DNA of 48,782 bases from Alloprevotella sp. OH1205_COT-284 (GCF_003859795.1 NZ_RQYI01000017.1:1-48782), one strand, 5' to 3'. Counted from the stretch's first letter, positions 35,501 to 44,441 are shown. The notes: generated from the sequence alone by a model not told the origin. A program made the numbers and translations.

Positions 35501-37054
35501 ATGAGTGAACAATTAAAGAAAATCAAGCAGCTCGTCGAGCTTCGTGAGAAAGCCCGTCTTGGTGGCGGCGAAGTGGCTATCGACAAGCAGCATGCCAAAG
35601 GCAAAGCCACGGCACGCGAACGCATCGCCCTCCTCGTGGACGAAGGAAGTTTTGAAGAAATGGATATGTTCAAGCTTCACCGTTGTCATGATTTCGGCAT
35701 GGAGAAGAAGCAATATTTCGGCGACGGCGTGGTGTGCGGCAGTGCCACGATCAATGGCCGTTTGGTTTATGTTTATGCCCAAGACTTCACCGTAAACGGC
35801 GGTTCTCTTTCCGAGACGATGGCCGAAAAGATATGTAAGGTGATGGATCAGTCGATGAAAATGGGTGCTCCCTGCATCGGCTTGAACGACTCCGGCGGCG
35901 CACGCATTCAAGAAGGTGTGAATGCCCTTGCCGGTTTTGCCGAAATTTTCCAACGCAATATCGAAGCATCGGGCGTTGTTCCTCAGATTTCGGGCATTTG
36001 CGGTCCTTGTGCCGGCGGTGCGGTTTATTCGCCTGCCTTGACTGACTTCATCGTCATGCTCGAAGGCATCTCCTATATGTTCCTCACCGGCCCCAAGGTG
36101 GTGAAGACCGTGACGGGCGAAGATGTTACCCAAGAAGATCTTGGAGGTGCCGGTGTGCACGCTAAGAAGAGCGGTGTGGCACATTTCACCGCCAAAAACG
36201 AAGAAGAGTTTGCCGCTCTCATTCGCAAATTGCTTTCGTTCATCCCTCAAAACAATCATGAACGTGCGCCTCGCTTGGAGTGCAACGACCCCATTGACCG
36301 AAAGGAAGACCGTCTGAACAGCATCATCCCCGACAACCCCAACCAGGCCTATGACATGTATGAAGTCATCGGTGCCGTGGTAGACAACGGAGAGTTTCTC
36401 GAAGTGCAACGCGATTTCGCACAAAACATCATCATCGGTTTCGCCCGTTTCAATGGCGAGAGCGTCGGTGTCGTGGCCAATCAGCCCAAGGTCTACGCCG
36501 GTGTGCTCGATGTCAATGCCAGCCGTAAGGCCGCTCGTTTCGTGCGTTTCTGCGATGCGTTCAACATTCCCATCGTCAGCCTTGTGGATGTGCCCGGTTT
36601 CCTCCCCGGAACCGGACAGGAGTACAACGCTGTCATTTCTCACGGTGCCAAACTTCTTTATGCCTACGGCGAAGCCACTGTCCCCAAGGTGACCGTCACC
36701 CTTCGTAAGAGCTATGGCGGCAGCCACATCGTGATGGGCAGCAAGCAGCTCAAAACCGACCTCAACTACGCATGGCCTTCGGCCGAAATCGCAGTGATGG
36801 GAGCCGGCGGTGCCGTGGCCATTCTCAGTGCCAAAGCCGCCAAAGAGCAAGAAGACCCCAAAGCCTATCTGGCTCAAAAGGAGAAAGAATACAACGACCT
36901 CTTCACCAATCCTTACAAAGCGGCCGAATACGGATACATCGACGATGTCATCGAACCGCGCAACACCCGTTTCCGCATCTGCCGCGCCCTTGCGCAACTC
37001 GCCACCAAGAGCGAGAGCCGTCCGGCCAAGAAGCATGGCAATGTTCCTCTTTAA
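35501..37054 (+). CDS. mmdA: Acyl-CoA carboxyltransferase subunit (methylmalonyl-CoA decarboxylase alpha / propionyl-CoA carboxylase beta)
   Basis: 517 residues from the ATG at 35501 ([20 protein letters not shown]). Both crotonase-like halves of the family are present: [13 protein letters not shown] with [20 protein letters not shown], then [20 protein letters not shown] with GKLLYAY-like and [12 protein letters not shown] segments. It transfers CO2 between (S)-methylmalonyl-CoA and biotin on the carrier protein encoded two genes downstream. In Bacteroidales the usual role is decarboxylation to propionyl-CoA at the end of the succinate-to-propionate route. The spacing to the next gene is 12 bp. 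The direction of the reaction and use of a sodium pump cannot be read from this protein. Confidence 0.93.
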   Translation: MSEQLKKIKQLVELREKARLGGGEVAIDKQHAKGKATARERIALLVDEGSFEEMDMFKLHRCHDFGMEKKQYFGDGVVCGSATINGRLVYVYAQDFTVNGGSLSETMAEKICKVMDQSMKMGAPCIGLNDSGGARIQEGVNALAGFAEIFQRNIEASGVVPQISGICGPCAGGAVYSPALTDFIVMLEGISYMFLTGPKVVKTVTGEDVTQEDLGGAGVHAKKSGVAHFTAKNEEEFAALIRKLLSFIPQNNHERAPRLECNDPIDRKEDRLNSIIPDNPNQAYDMYEVIGAVVDNGEFLEVQRDFAQNIIIGFARFNGESVGVVANQPKVYAGVLDVNASRKAARFVRFCDAFNIPIVSLVDVPGFLPGTGQEYNAVISHGAKLLYAYGEATVPKVTVTLRKSYGGSHIVMGSKQLKTDLNYAWPSAEIAVMGAGGAVAILSAKAAKEQEDPKAYLAQKEKEYNDLFTNPYKAAEYGYIDDVIEPRNTRFRICRALAQLATKSESRPAKKHGNVPL

Positions 37055-37066
37055 TCCGTTGTCGCA

Positions 37067-37345
37067 ATGAAAACTTTTGAATACAATTTCGGAGGCAAAA
37101 CGGTGCGCATCACTTTCAATGAGCGTCGCGGCATCGTCACGGCAGTCGAAGAAGACGGCCGGCCTTTCACTCCCTGTGAGGATCGCATGCCTATCTATGC
37201 CGGTTTGATCTGTCTTGCCCTCGCCCAATATGAGATAGAGGAAGTACACGACGATGAAACCGAAATCATCACCCTCGACCACAAACGAACGCCTTGGAAC
37301 AATCCCACGCGTCAGTTCAATAACGATTCCTACTTTAACCGATAA
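37067..37345 (+). CDS. Small conserved protein of the decarboxylase cluster, OadG-C-terminus-like
   Basis: 92 residues, between the carboxyltransferase and the biotin carrier genes (12 and 6 bp gaps), so certainly co-transcribed. There is no signal peptide or clear membrane helix. The second half (IYAGLICLALAQYEIEEVHD, then DETEIITLDHKRTPWNNP) recalls the C-terminal part of gamma (OadG-like) subunits in Bacteroidota, where a helix is followed by an HDxE...T...W pattern. If so, it is a gamma-type adaptor without the N-terminal membrane anchor. This likeness is judged by eye and is uncertain. Otherwise the function is unknown. Confidence 0.75.
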   Translation: MKTFEYNFGGKTVRITFNERRGIVTAVEEDGRPFTPCEDRMPIYAGLICLALAQYEIEEVHDDETEIITLDHKRTPWNNPTRQFNNDSYFNR

Positions 37346-37351
37346 GAAACC

Positions 37352-37810
37352 ATGAGAACATATAGCTATAACGTAAACGGCGCACGCTACGATGTGACCA
37401 TCGAGTCCATTCGCGATCAAGTGGCCAAGTTCAACGTCAACGGCGTGGCTTTCGATGTGGAAATTCTCGGTGCTCCGCTCACCGAAGGCGATTTGCCCGA
37501 AGTGAGTGCCGCCGCTCCTGCCGCCTCAGTTTCGGCTCCCGTCCCTGCTGCCGCTTCGACTCCCGCCGCTCCTGCGGCCAAAGGTGCCGCCGGCGCCGGC
37601 ACACCCGTCAAAGCTCCGCTTCCCGGCGTAGTGACCAAGGTGCTTGTAGCCGCAGGTCAAGCCGTCAAAAAGGGAGAAACCGTCGTTGTCTTGGAAGCCA
37701 TGAAAATGGAAAACAATATCACCGCCGAATGCGACGGTACCGTGACCGGCATTTGTGTTGCCGCCGGCGACAGCGTGATGGAAGGCACGACGCTCGTCAC
37801 CATTGAATAA
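37352..37810 (+). CDS. Biotin carboxyl carrier protein of the decarboxylase cluster
   Basis: 152 residues. An N-terminal beta-rich part (MRTYSYNVNGARYDVTIESI) is followed by an Ala/Pro/Val-rich linker (about residues 50-85) and a C-terminal biotinyl domain (KAPLPGVVTKVLVAAGQAVK). The biotin attachment motif EAMKM has Lys118. It carries carboxybiotin between the carboxyltransferase and a partner, either a biotin carboxylase or a membrane beta subunit. Neither is encoded in the rest of the window. It is the last gene of the unit and is followed by a strong terminator. Confidence 0.95.
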   Translation: MRTYSYNVNGARYDVTIESIRDQVAKFNVNGVAFDVEILGAPLTEGDLPEVSAAAPAASVSAPVPAAASTPAAPAAKGAAGAGTPVKAPLPGVVTKVLVAAGQAVKKGETVVVLEAMKMENNITAECDGTVTGICVAAGDSVMEGTTLVTIE

Positions 37811-37885
37811 ACAAACGGCTCTGTCGCTTTCGAGCCTGCGGACTACCGCTTGTTCTCGTGGAGCAATTCTGCCGACAGCATTCGC

Positions 37886-37925
37886 AATCGTGTCGAAATC
37901 GAAAGGTTTCGACACGATTTTTTTT
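37886..37925 (+). terminator. Terminator of the decarboxylase cluster
   Basis: A 13-bp perfect stem (AATCGTGTCGAAA / TTTCGACACGATT) with an 8-nt loop, followed by eight T in total. It is a strong rho-independent signal that confirms the operon ends after the biotin carrier gene. Confidence 0.92.
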
Positions 37926-38140
37926 AATTTGCATCGGACTCTGTGTCGACGATGCCTTCTTTCGCTTAGCTTGATTTTCCGACATGGAGAGGCCGCAGCA
38001 ATATCTCTCAAAGCAACCCCAAGCAAGACATCAATGGGCGAACGACCTCCAATCCGGCGAACACCACCTTTGAGGTAGAATTTTCTGCCTCTGAGCTAAG
38101 AACAGCTACCTCCCGGAAAAGTAGAAAAACAACTCCCCCT

Positions 38141-38515
38141 CGCGCGCACGCGCGCGTTCCCATAGCATCACTTTTTGCCTTCACTGCCTTCGCAAAACAA
38201 CGCAATCCCATGAGTATCAGCTTGTTTTTAGCGAAGGCAAAGTGAAGGCAAAACAAAAAACATTTTCACAAACGTCTGTCCTTCAATCCATTGGCTCGTT
38301 TTTTTGCTTTCACCGCCCCGAAATTGAGTGTTTTTTCTCCTCAACAGTGAAAGCAGGTGAAAGCAAAAGGGTGATTTTGCCTTCACCGTACATACTCTGA
38401 TTTTCAACTATTTGAAAAATCCTCCAAACTTTTGCCTTCACTTGCCTTCGCAAGAAACGCACTAAAAATCAAAATGATAATCGTTTTTGCGAAGGCAAAA
38501 CGGCAAAAACAAAAA
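38141..38515 (+). repeat. GAAGGC palindromic element, copy 3
   Basis: 375 bp in the same orientation as copy 1. Order: GC tract CGCGCGCACGCGCGCG (38141-38156); GCCTTCACTGCCTTCGC (38177-38193); a 37-nt spacer (38194-38230); GCGAAGGCAAAGTGAAGGCA (38231-38250); central TTTTTGCTTTCACC (38301-38314) and GTGAAAGCAGGTGAAAGCAA (38347-38366) and TTTTGCCTTCACC (38375-38387); GCCTTCACTTGCCTTCGC (38434-38451); a 37-nt spacer (38452-38488); then GCGAAGGCAAAACGGCAAAA (38489-38508) and ACAAAAA. It lies between the decarboxylase terminator and IS remnants. No gene is supported in 37926-38640. Confidence 0.9.
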
Positions 38516-38657
38516 TATAAGGGAAGAATACAGCCAAAAAGGGCGGTTTCATCGGAAAGGCAACAATGCCGGAAACGGTATCCGGAAGTCGGAACGGGTA
38601 ACGAGAACTTATTGTTGGGAAAAGAGGCAGCATTGGGGAAGCACAGCACGGCTTATT

Positions 38658-38678
38658 GGGGGATTTTGCAGAGGCCTC
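38658..38678 (-). mobile_element. IS5-family terminal inverted repeat remnant
   Basis: GGATTTTGCAGAGGCCTC is, in reverse complement, close to the element end at 48337-48356 (GAGACCTCTGCAAAATCCC). The tip faces right. No transposase of this family is seen to its left, so it is a solo end or decayed copy. Confidence 0.55.
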
Positions 38679-38679
38679 A

Positions 38680-38802
38680 TAGATAAAAGAATTGCTCAAA
38701 TACAGAAGAAGATAAACAGAAGGCCAAGACAAAAACTCGATTTTGAAACACCCAAAGCTGAGTTCTACAAAAGAATATCATAATTTTGCACTTGCTGGTT
38801 GA
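38680..38802 (+). pseudogene. IS30-family transposase, C-terminal remnant
   Basis: The frame reads IAQIQKKINRRPRQKLDFET then PKAEFYKRIS before a stop at about 38783. This matches the end of IS30-type transposases, in which the NxRPRxxLxFxTPxexF motif is near the C-terminus. A shifted frame continues HNFALAG to a stop at 38802, so there is probably a frameshift as well. Everything upstream of the C-terminus is missing; the fragment abuts the IS5-type end at 38658-38678. Confidence 0.6.
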
Positions 38803-38852
38803 CTCGACGAAGACAGTACACTCTCCCACTCTTTCAACATTCTCTTCCTTTC

Positions 38853-38884
38853 TTCGTATCTTTTCGTATCTTTTCGTATCTTTG
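38853..38884 (+). promoter_or_regulatory. Tandem 10-mer (3 copies) containing the glyS -7 box
   Basis: TTCGTATCTT is repeated three times head to tail (38853-38882). The last unit runs into TATCTTTG (38877-38884), a TAnnTTTG -7 box 35 bp before the glycyl-tRNA synthetase start. The earlier units offer TATCTTTT, one base off the box, 10 and 20 bp upstream. No good -33 box is seen. Confidence 0.6.
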
Positions 38885-38919
38885 CAGCAATCATATACAA
38901 AAACAACACATACTTAATA

Positions 38920-40461
38920 ATGGCACAAGAAGACGTTTTCAAAAAAATCGTATCCCACTGCAAGGAATACGGTTTTGTATTCCCTTCCAGTGAAATCTAC
39001 GACGGTCTCGGCGCGGTGTACGACTACGGACAACTCGGCGTCGAGTTGAAAAACAATATCAAACAATATTGGTGGCAATCCATGACCCTGCTCAACGAAA
39101 ACATCGTGGGCATCGATTCCGCCATCTTTATGCACCCCACGATCTGGAAAGCCTCCGGACACGTCGATGCTTTCAACGACCCCCTCATTGACAACCGCGA
39201 TTCCAAAAAGCGTTATCGCGCCGATGTGCTCATCGAAGATCAAATCGCCAAATACGACGAGAAAGTCGAAAAGGAAGTGGCCAAAGGTCGTAAACGTTTC
39301 AAAGAAAGTTTCGACGAAGCACAGTTTCGCGCCACCAACGGCCGCGTGCTCGAAATCATCGCCAAGCGCGACGCCCTCCATGCTCGTTTTGCAGAAGCCA
39401 TGAACGCTTCTGACCTCGACGGACTCAAACAAATCATCGTCGATGAAGAAATTGTCTGCCCCATCAGCGGCACTCGTAACTGGACGGACGTGCGGCAGTT
39501 CAACCTCATGTTCAAAACCGAAATGGGCTCCACCAACGAGGGGGCAAGCACCATTTATCTCCGTCCCGAAACCGCACAGGGCATCTTCGTAAACTACCTC
39601 AACGTGCAGAAAACGGGACGCATGAAGATACCTTTCGGCATCGCCCAAATCGGAAAGGCTTTCCGCAACGAAATCGTGGCACGGCAGTTCATCTTCCGCA
39701 TGCGCGAATTTGAACAGATGGAAATGCAATTCTTCGTCAAACCCGGCACCGAGCTCCAATGGTTCGAACATTGGAAAAACAGCCGCATGGCTTGGCATCA
39801 GGCACTCGGTTTCGGAGCGGAAAACTATCGTTTTCACGACCACGAAAAACTGGCTCACTACGCCAATGCGGCCAGCGACGTGGAATTTCGCATGCCTTTC
39901 GGTTTCAAAGAGGTTGAAGGCATCCACTCGCGCACTAATTTCGACCTCTCCCAACATGCCAAGTTCTGCGGAAAGAAAATCGAATATTTCGATCCCGAAA
40001 CCAACGAGAGCTACACGCCCTATGTGGTCGAAACCTCTATCGGCGTCGATCGCATGTTCCTCAGCGTGATGTGTCACAGTTACGAGGAAGAAGCACTCGA
40101 AAACGGCGAAACCCGCACCCTCCTCCGTTTGCCGGCAGCACTTGCTCCTGTCAAACTCGCTATTTTCCCCCTCGTCAAAAAAGACGGACTGCCCGAAAAA
40201 GCACGCGAAATCATGCACGATCTGCAATTCCACTTCAAGTGTGCCTACGAGGAAAAAGACTCTATCGGTAAACGCTATCGCCGACACGACGCAATCGGCA
40301 CTCCTTTCTGCATCACCATTGATCACGACACGCTCAAAGACAACTGCGTCACCATTCGCGAACGCGACACCATGCGCCAGGAGCGCGTCAAAATCGAAGA
40401 TCTGCGCGGCATCATCGAAGAGAAAGTGTCGATCACGACCCTGCTCAAAAAGTTGAAATAA
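38920..40461 (+). CDS. glyS: Glycyl-tRNA synthetase (single-chain, class II)
   Basis: 513 residues, the alpha2-type glycyl-tRNA synthetase of Bacteroidota and eukaryotes rather than the alpha/beta tetramer. N-terminal motif: KIVSHCKEYGFVFPSSEIYD. Class II motif 1 region: WWQSMTLLNENIVGIDSAIF. Motif 2: IPFGIAQIGKAFRNEI. Motif 3: VVETSIGVDRMFLSV. A C-terminal anticodon-binding domain follows (VKLAIFPLVKKDGLPEKARE). It charges tRNA-Gly with glycine. Together with the FKBP lipoprotein gene 33 bp downstream it probably forms a two-gene transcript ending at 41245. Confidence 0.96.
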   Translation: MAQEDVFKKIVSHCKEYGFVFPSSEIYDGLGAVYDYGQLGVELKNNIKQYWWQSMTLLNENIVGIDSAIFMHPTIWKASGHVDAFNDPLIDNRDSKKRYRADVLIEDQIAKYDEKVEKEVAKGRKRFKESFDEAQFRATNGRVLEIIAKRDALHARFAEAMNASDLDGLKQIIVDEEIVCPISGTRNWTDVRQFNLMFKTEMGSTNEGASTIYLRPETAQGIFVNYLNVQKTGRMKIPFGIAQIGKAFRNEIVARQFIFRMREFEQMEMQFFVKPGTELQWFEHWKNSRMAWHQALGFGAENYRFHDHEKLAHYANAASDVEFRMPFGFKEVEGIHSRTNFDLSQHAKFCGKKIEYFDPETNESYTPYVVETSIGVDRMFLSVMCHSYEEEALENGETRTLLRLPAALAPVKLAIFPLVKKDGLPEKAREIMHDLQFHFKCAYEEKDSIGKRYRRHDAIGTPFCITIDHDTLKDNCVTIRERDTMRQERVKIEDLRGIIEEKVSITTLLKKLK

Positions 40462-40494
40462 AAACCGCGCCTCTCCTGCCCAACCTCATCGGTC

Positions 40495-41142
40495 ATGAAA
40501 AAAATCTTTCTTTTTCTTCTCCCTGCTCTCCTGCTGCTGACGGCATGCTCCGAAAGCGACAACAGTTCCACCGAATACGACAACTGGAAGGCTCGCAACG
40601 AAGCCGCTTTCATCGACACCCTCCGCATGGCCACACAAACCATTGCCGCGGCCAAAGCCCAATGGGGGGAAAATTGGGAGCAACACTGCGATTGGCGCAC
40701 TCTGCGCAGCTACACCCTCGGCACGGGAGCACAAGCCACATGGAAAGACTCCGTGGCCGTCCGCGTGATCCGCACCGGAACGGGCAGCGGCACACCGCTC
40801 TACACCGACACGGTGAGCGTGGTCTATGTCGGTCGCCTTATGTCCACCCCTCAAACGCCTTCCGGTTTGCTCTTCGACCACTCGCCTCACGTAAACAGCC
40901 TGACCTCGGGCTATCGCCCCGAACTGGCCTCTCCCGTCCGCTTTGCCGTCGGCAATCTGGTGGAAGGTTTCAGCACTGCACTTCAACACATGCACATCGG
41001 CGACCGTTGGCGTGTGTTCATGCCTGCCGACATGGCCTATGGTTCGCGCAGTGTGGGCAAGGTAATTCCTCATTCGATGCTCGTTTTCGACCTCGAATTG
41101 CGTGCCTATTGGCGTGCCGGCACCCGTCCCGACCTGCCGTGA
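40495..41142 (+). CDS. FKBP-type peptidyl-prolyl cis-trans isomerase lipoprotein
   Basis: 215 residues. Lipoprotein signal MKKIFLFLLPALLLLTAC with Cys18, then Ser/Asp residues. A helical linker (KARNEAAFIDTLRMATQTIA) is followed by an FKBP fold: YTDTVSVVYVGRLMSTPQTP, FDHS, FAVGNLVEGFSTALQHMHIG, DRWRVFMPADMAYGS, and IPHSMLVFDLEL. This combination is common in Bacteroidota, where these proteins help fold exported proteins in the periplasm or at the outer membrane. It follows glyS by 33 bp and ends in a strong terminator. Confidence 0.93.
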   Translation: MKKIFLFLLPALLLLTACSESDNSSTEYDNWKARNEAAFIDTLRMATQTIAAAKAQWGENWEQHCDWRTLRSYTLGTGAQATWKDSVAVRVIRTGTGSGTPLYTDTVSVVYVGRLMSTPQTPSGLLFDHSPHVNSLTSGYRPELASPVRFAVGNLVEGFSTALQHMHIGDRWRVFMPADMAYGSRSVGKVIPHSMLVFDLELRAYWRAGTRPDLP

Positions 41143-41191
41143 CCTCCTCTTTCGCGACGGTCATTGGCGAGAAGTCACTATGATACTGTCT

Positions 41192-41245
41192 ACACACTTC
41201 ATCTGTTTCGCTTTCATAATAAACAGATGAAGTGTGTTGTTTTTT
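41192..41245 (+). terminator. Terminator of the glyS-FKBP unit
   Basis: A 17-bp perfect stem (ACACACTTCATCTGTTT / AAACAGATGAAGTGTGT) with a 12-nt loop and the tail TGTTTTTTG. The rest of the gap up to 41460 shows no further feature. Confidence 0.92.
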
Positions 41246-41460
41246 GCTCGAAATCCTCTTGAAGTCAAGCCGACTCTACCCTGCCTGACTTATCGCCGCT
41301 CTTTTCAACAGGCCTGTTCTCGTTGTCGGGAGCGACACTTGTCTTTTCGACGAATAAGGTTTATCCAATCCTTTTTTCCATATATCCTTCTTCCTTTCTT
41401 GCAAAAATGAATTTAACGATGTACCTTTTTCGTAGACTTATCATCTTTATTTTATACTTT

Positions 41461-41793
41461 ATGAACTATCCTAAAAAAATGGTCGGCAAGTTTCTCGCCG
41501 CAGCAATCGTTGTAACCTCTCTCACTTCTTGTTATTCTACGACAACTTGCGTGGGTACGCTTCCCGCCGACGCTCCCATGGTGAAAGTTAATTCAACCAA
41601 GAATCATTTCTTGATTTATGGCCTTGTGCCCATATCCAACACGAAGATAGAAGACAGTAAGTACGTTGGCAAAAGCAAGAACTATCAAGTAAAGAAAAGT
41701 CTAACCTTCATTGACGGTCTGATCAATGTGCTCACTTGGGGAATTTACACCCCCAGCACCACGTATTATTACCTGCCTTATGAAGGACGCTAA
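41461..41793 (+). CDS. Small Bor-like lipoprotein
   Basis: 110 residues from the ATG at 41461; the same frame has earlier ATGs (41407), but this start gives the best lipoprotein signal, with Cys24 in AAIVVTSLTSCYS. The mature part (TTTCVGTLPADAPMVKVNST, NHFLIYGLVPISN, INVLTWGIYTPSTTYYYLPY) resembles phage lambda Bor and related small surface lipoproteins, which share the pattern of a short hydrophobic Gly/Trp stretch near the end. The function in Bacteroidota is unknown. It stands alone between two terminators. Confidence 0.75.
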   Translation: MNYPKKMVGKFLAAAIVVTSLTSCYSTTTCVGTLPADAPMVKVNSTKNHFLIYGLVPISNTKIEDSKYVGKSKNYQVKKSLTFIDGLINVLTWGIYTPSTTYYYLPYEGR

Positions 41794-41894
41794 TCCGCAG
41801 AATTAAAACCCAAAGAAGAGGATGCCTCAAAACTAAAACAAGTGAAATCCAATCTTTCATATTATTAGTTTTCACTCCTCACATCAACAAAAAG

Positions 41895-41941
41895 ACAACC
41901 GCAAACATCGAGTTCCACTCTTTGATTGCGGTTGTTTTTTT
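41895..41941 (+). terminator. Terminator of the small lipoprotein gene
   Basis: A 10-bp stem (ACAACCGCAA / TTGCGGTTGT) with a 21-nt loop and a tail of seven T. It faces the pnp terminator about 115 bp away, so the two transcripts converge here; nothing else is seen in 41794-42107. Confidence 0.85.
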
Positions 41942-42055
41942 ACAAAGATAAGTTTGGTTTTATTGCTGTCCGGTAAACGTCAAAGCCGAAGCAGATGGGA
42001 CGGCAAATAAAATGAAAGGAAACAAAACAACAAAAAACAGAAAGGCGGAAAACAA

Positions 42056-42093
42056 AACGTGTCCGATTCGGTTACGACCCAATCGGACACGTT
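42056..42093 (-). terminator. pnp terminator
   Basis: A 13-bp perfect stem (AACGTGTCCGATT / AATCGGACACGTT) with a 12-nt loop. On the minus strand the tail is TTTTGTTTTCC. It lies 15 bp after the pnp stop. Confidence 0.85.
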
Positions 42094-42107
42094 GTCATTT
42101 TGTTTGC

Positions 42108-44318
42108 TTATTCTTCGCGGCGGCGAGGACGACGCTCACCCTCCCCTTCACGACGGGGGCGACGAGCAGGACGCTCCTCCCAGCCTTCGGGTTTCTCGGT
42201 GAGCACCTTGTGAGAAAGGCGGAACTTACCGGTCTTTTCATCGATTTCGAGAAGTTTCACCTTAATGGTGTCGCCTTCGCTGATACCGGCGTCTTCCACC
42301 GTTTCAAGGCGATTCCAAGAAATCTCCGAGATGTGGAGCAGGCCTTCTTTCGAGGGCATAAATTCCACGAAACAGCCATAAGGCATGATGCTCACCACTT
42401 TGGCATCATACACTTCTCCCACTTCGGGAATGGCCACGATGGCACGAATTTTTGCCACGGCGGCATCGATGCTGTCTTTGCAGGGTGCGGAAACTTGAAT
42501 TTTGCCTACACCGTCCACTTCGTCGATAGTGATCGTAGCTCCCGTTTCCTCTTGCATGCCTTGAATGATCTTTCCGCCGGGGCCGATGACGGCACCGATA
42601 AATTCTTTCGGAATTTCAAAAGCCTCGATGCGGGGCACGTGGGGTTTGTAGTCTTCGCGGGGCGCATCCATAGTCTTCATCATTTCGCCGAGGATGTGTT
42701 CGCGTCCGGCCTTGGCTTGTGCAAGTGCACGTTCGAGGATTTCGTAAGAAAGTCCGTCACACTTGATGTCCATTTGCGTTGCGGTGAGTCCTTTCAGCGT
42801 ACCGGTCGTTTTGAAGTCCATGTCTCCGAGGTGGTCTTCGTCGCCCAATATATCGGAAAGCACGGCATATTTTTCTTCACCGGGATTTTTGATCAATCCC
42901 ATGGCAATGCCCGAAACAGGTGCCGTGATGGGCACACCGGCATCCATAAGGGAAAGCGTTCCGGCACACACCGTGGCCATTGATGACGAGCCGTTGGATT
43001 CGAGAATGTCGCTCACCACACGCACGGTGTAGGGGAAGTCGGCGGGAATTTGTCCCTTCAAACCGCGCCAAGCCAAGTTTCCGTGGCCGATTTCGCGACG
43101 ACCGATGCCGCGCGATGCGCGAGCCTCTCCGGTAGAGAAGGGAGGGAAGTTGTAGTGCAACAAGAAACGCTGATAGCTCTTGTCGAGCACGTCGTCCACC
43201 ATTTTCTCGTCAAGTTTCGTTCCGAGCGTGGTGGTGGTCAGGCTTTGGGTTTCTCCGCGGGTGAAAATAGCCGATCCGTGGGGGCCGGGGAGCGGATTGA
43301 CTTCACACCAAATGGGGCGGATGTCGGTGGTTTTGCGTCCGTCAAGACGAATGCCTTCATCGAGAATGCAACGGCGCATCGCATCTTTCTCCACATCGTG
43401 ATAGTAGCGGTCGATGAGTGCGTTCTTTTCTGCCAACTCGTCCGCAGTCAGTTCGGTGGCCGTTTCGGCATAAGCCACTTTGAATTCTTCGCGCACCGCT
43501 TCAAAGGCTTCCGCGCGAGCGTGTTTTTCGAGTGCTTGTTTCGTGATGTCGTAGCATTTCTGATAGCAAGTCGTTTTCACTTGTTCGCGCAGAGCTTCGT
43601 CATTCACTTCGTGGCAGTATTCGCGCTTCACATCCTTGCCGAGTTCTTTCGACAATTCGATTTGGAGGCGGCACATGGGCTTAATGGCTTCGTGTGCCAC
43701 TTTGAGAGCTTCGAGCAATGCGCTTTCGGGCACTTCTTTCATTTCGCCTTCCACCATCATGATGTTTTCTTCGGTGGCGGCCACGATGAGTTCCATGTCC
43801 GCACCTTCGAGCTGTTGGAAGGTGGGGTTGATGATGTATTCACCGTTGATGCGTGCCACGCGAACTTCCGAAATCGGAGCTTCAAACGGAATATCGGTGC
43901 AAGCCAAAGCAGCCGAAGCGGCAAATCCGGCCAGAGCGTCGGGCATATCCACGCCGTCGGCACTGTAAAGGGTGATATTTACATATACTTCGGCATGGTA
44001 GTCGGAGGGGAAGAGCGGACGAAGCGCACGGTCTACAAGTCGAGAGGTGAGAATCTCGTAATCGCCGGCACGGCCTTCGCGCTTCGTAAATCCTCCGGGG
44101 AAACGACCCACGGCCGAATACTTTTCTTTATAATCGCATTGGAGAGGCATGAAATCGGTGCCGGGGGCAGCTTCTTTGGCACCGCATACGGTAGCAAGAA
44201 GCATCGTGTTGTTCATGCGCAGCATCACTGCGCCATCCGCCTGCTTCGCGAGCTTACCGGTCTCGATACTGATGGTGCGCCCATCGGGCAAAGAGACTGT
44301 TTTTGTGATAACGTTCAT
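42108..44318 (-). CDS. pnp: Polyribonucleotide nucleotidyltransferase (PNPase)
   Basis: 736 residues. Two RNase PH domains are present (LSDGRT-like start, [20 protein letters not shown], and a second core with [25 protein letters not shown] and [20 protein letters not shown]). A KH domain follows ([20 protein letters not shown]), then an S1 domain ([20 protein letters not shown]), and an Arg/Glu-rich tail of about 25 residues. It degrades RNA 3' to 5' with phosphate in the cytoplasm. It is somewhat longer than E. coli PNPase because of the basic tail. It is monocistronic or last after the Nudix gene. Confidence 0.98.
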   Translation of the reverse strand: MNVITKTVSLPDGRTISIETGKLAKQADGAVMLRMNNTMLLATVCGAKEAAPGTDFMPLQCDYKEKYSAVGRFPGGFTKREGRAGDYEILTSRLVDRALRPLFPSDYHAEVYVNITLYSADGVDMPDALAGFAASAALACTDIPFEAPISEVRVARINGEYIINPTFQQLEGADMELIVAATEENIMMVEGEMKEVPESALLEALKVAHEAIKPMCRLQIELSKELGKDVKREYCHEVNDEALREQVKTTCYQKCYDITKQALEKHARAEAFEAVREEFKVAYAETATELTADELAEKNALIDRYYHDVEKDAMRRCILDEGIRLDGRKTTDIRPIWCEVNPLPGPHGSAIFTRGETQSLTTTTLGTKLDEKMVDDVLDKSYQRFLLHYNFPPFSTGEARASRGIGRREIGHGNLAWRGLKGQIPADFPYTVRVVSDILESNGSSSMATVCAGTLSLMDAGVPITAPVSGIAMGLIKNPGEEKYAVLSDILGDEDHLGDMDFKTTGTLKGLTATQMDIKCDGLSYEILERALAQAKAGREHILGEMMKTMDAPREDYKPHVPRIEAFEIPKEFIGAVIGPGGKIIQGMQEETGATITIDEVDGVGKIQVSAPCKDSIDAAVAKIRAIVAIPEVGEVYDAKVVSIMPYGCFVEFMPSKEGLLHISEISWNRLETVEDAGISEGDTIKVKLLEIDEKTGKFRLSHKVLTEKPEGWEERPARRPRREGEGERRPRRREE

Positions 44319-44433
44319 CTAAATGTATAAATTAAATATGTAAAGGTAGCTGAGTTGTATCGAAAAGACAGACTTTCTCTCGGAGAAAAGCAAGAAAAAA
44401 CAGCTCTTTTCGGTTTCGACAGGTAAATCTCCG

Positions 44434-44441
44434 CAAAAATA
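44434..44441 (-). promoter_or_regulatory. Candidate pnp promoter -7 box
   Basis: On the minus strand TATTTTTG (44441-44434) fits TAnnTTTG within an AT-rich stretch (44428-44470). The -33 match is weak. The leader to the pnp ATG would be about 110 nt. Confidence 0.5.

Noticed and set aside
38141-38515. Integron attC site
   Set aside because: There is no integrase, no gene cassette, and the palindromes lack the R/L box core sequences of attC.
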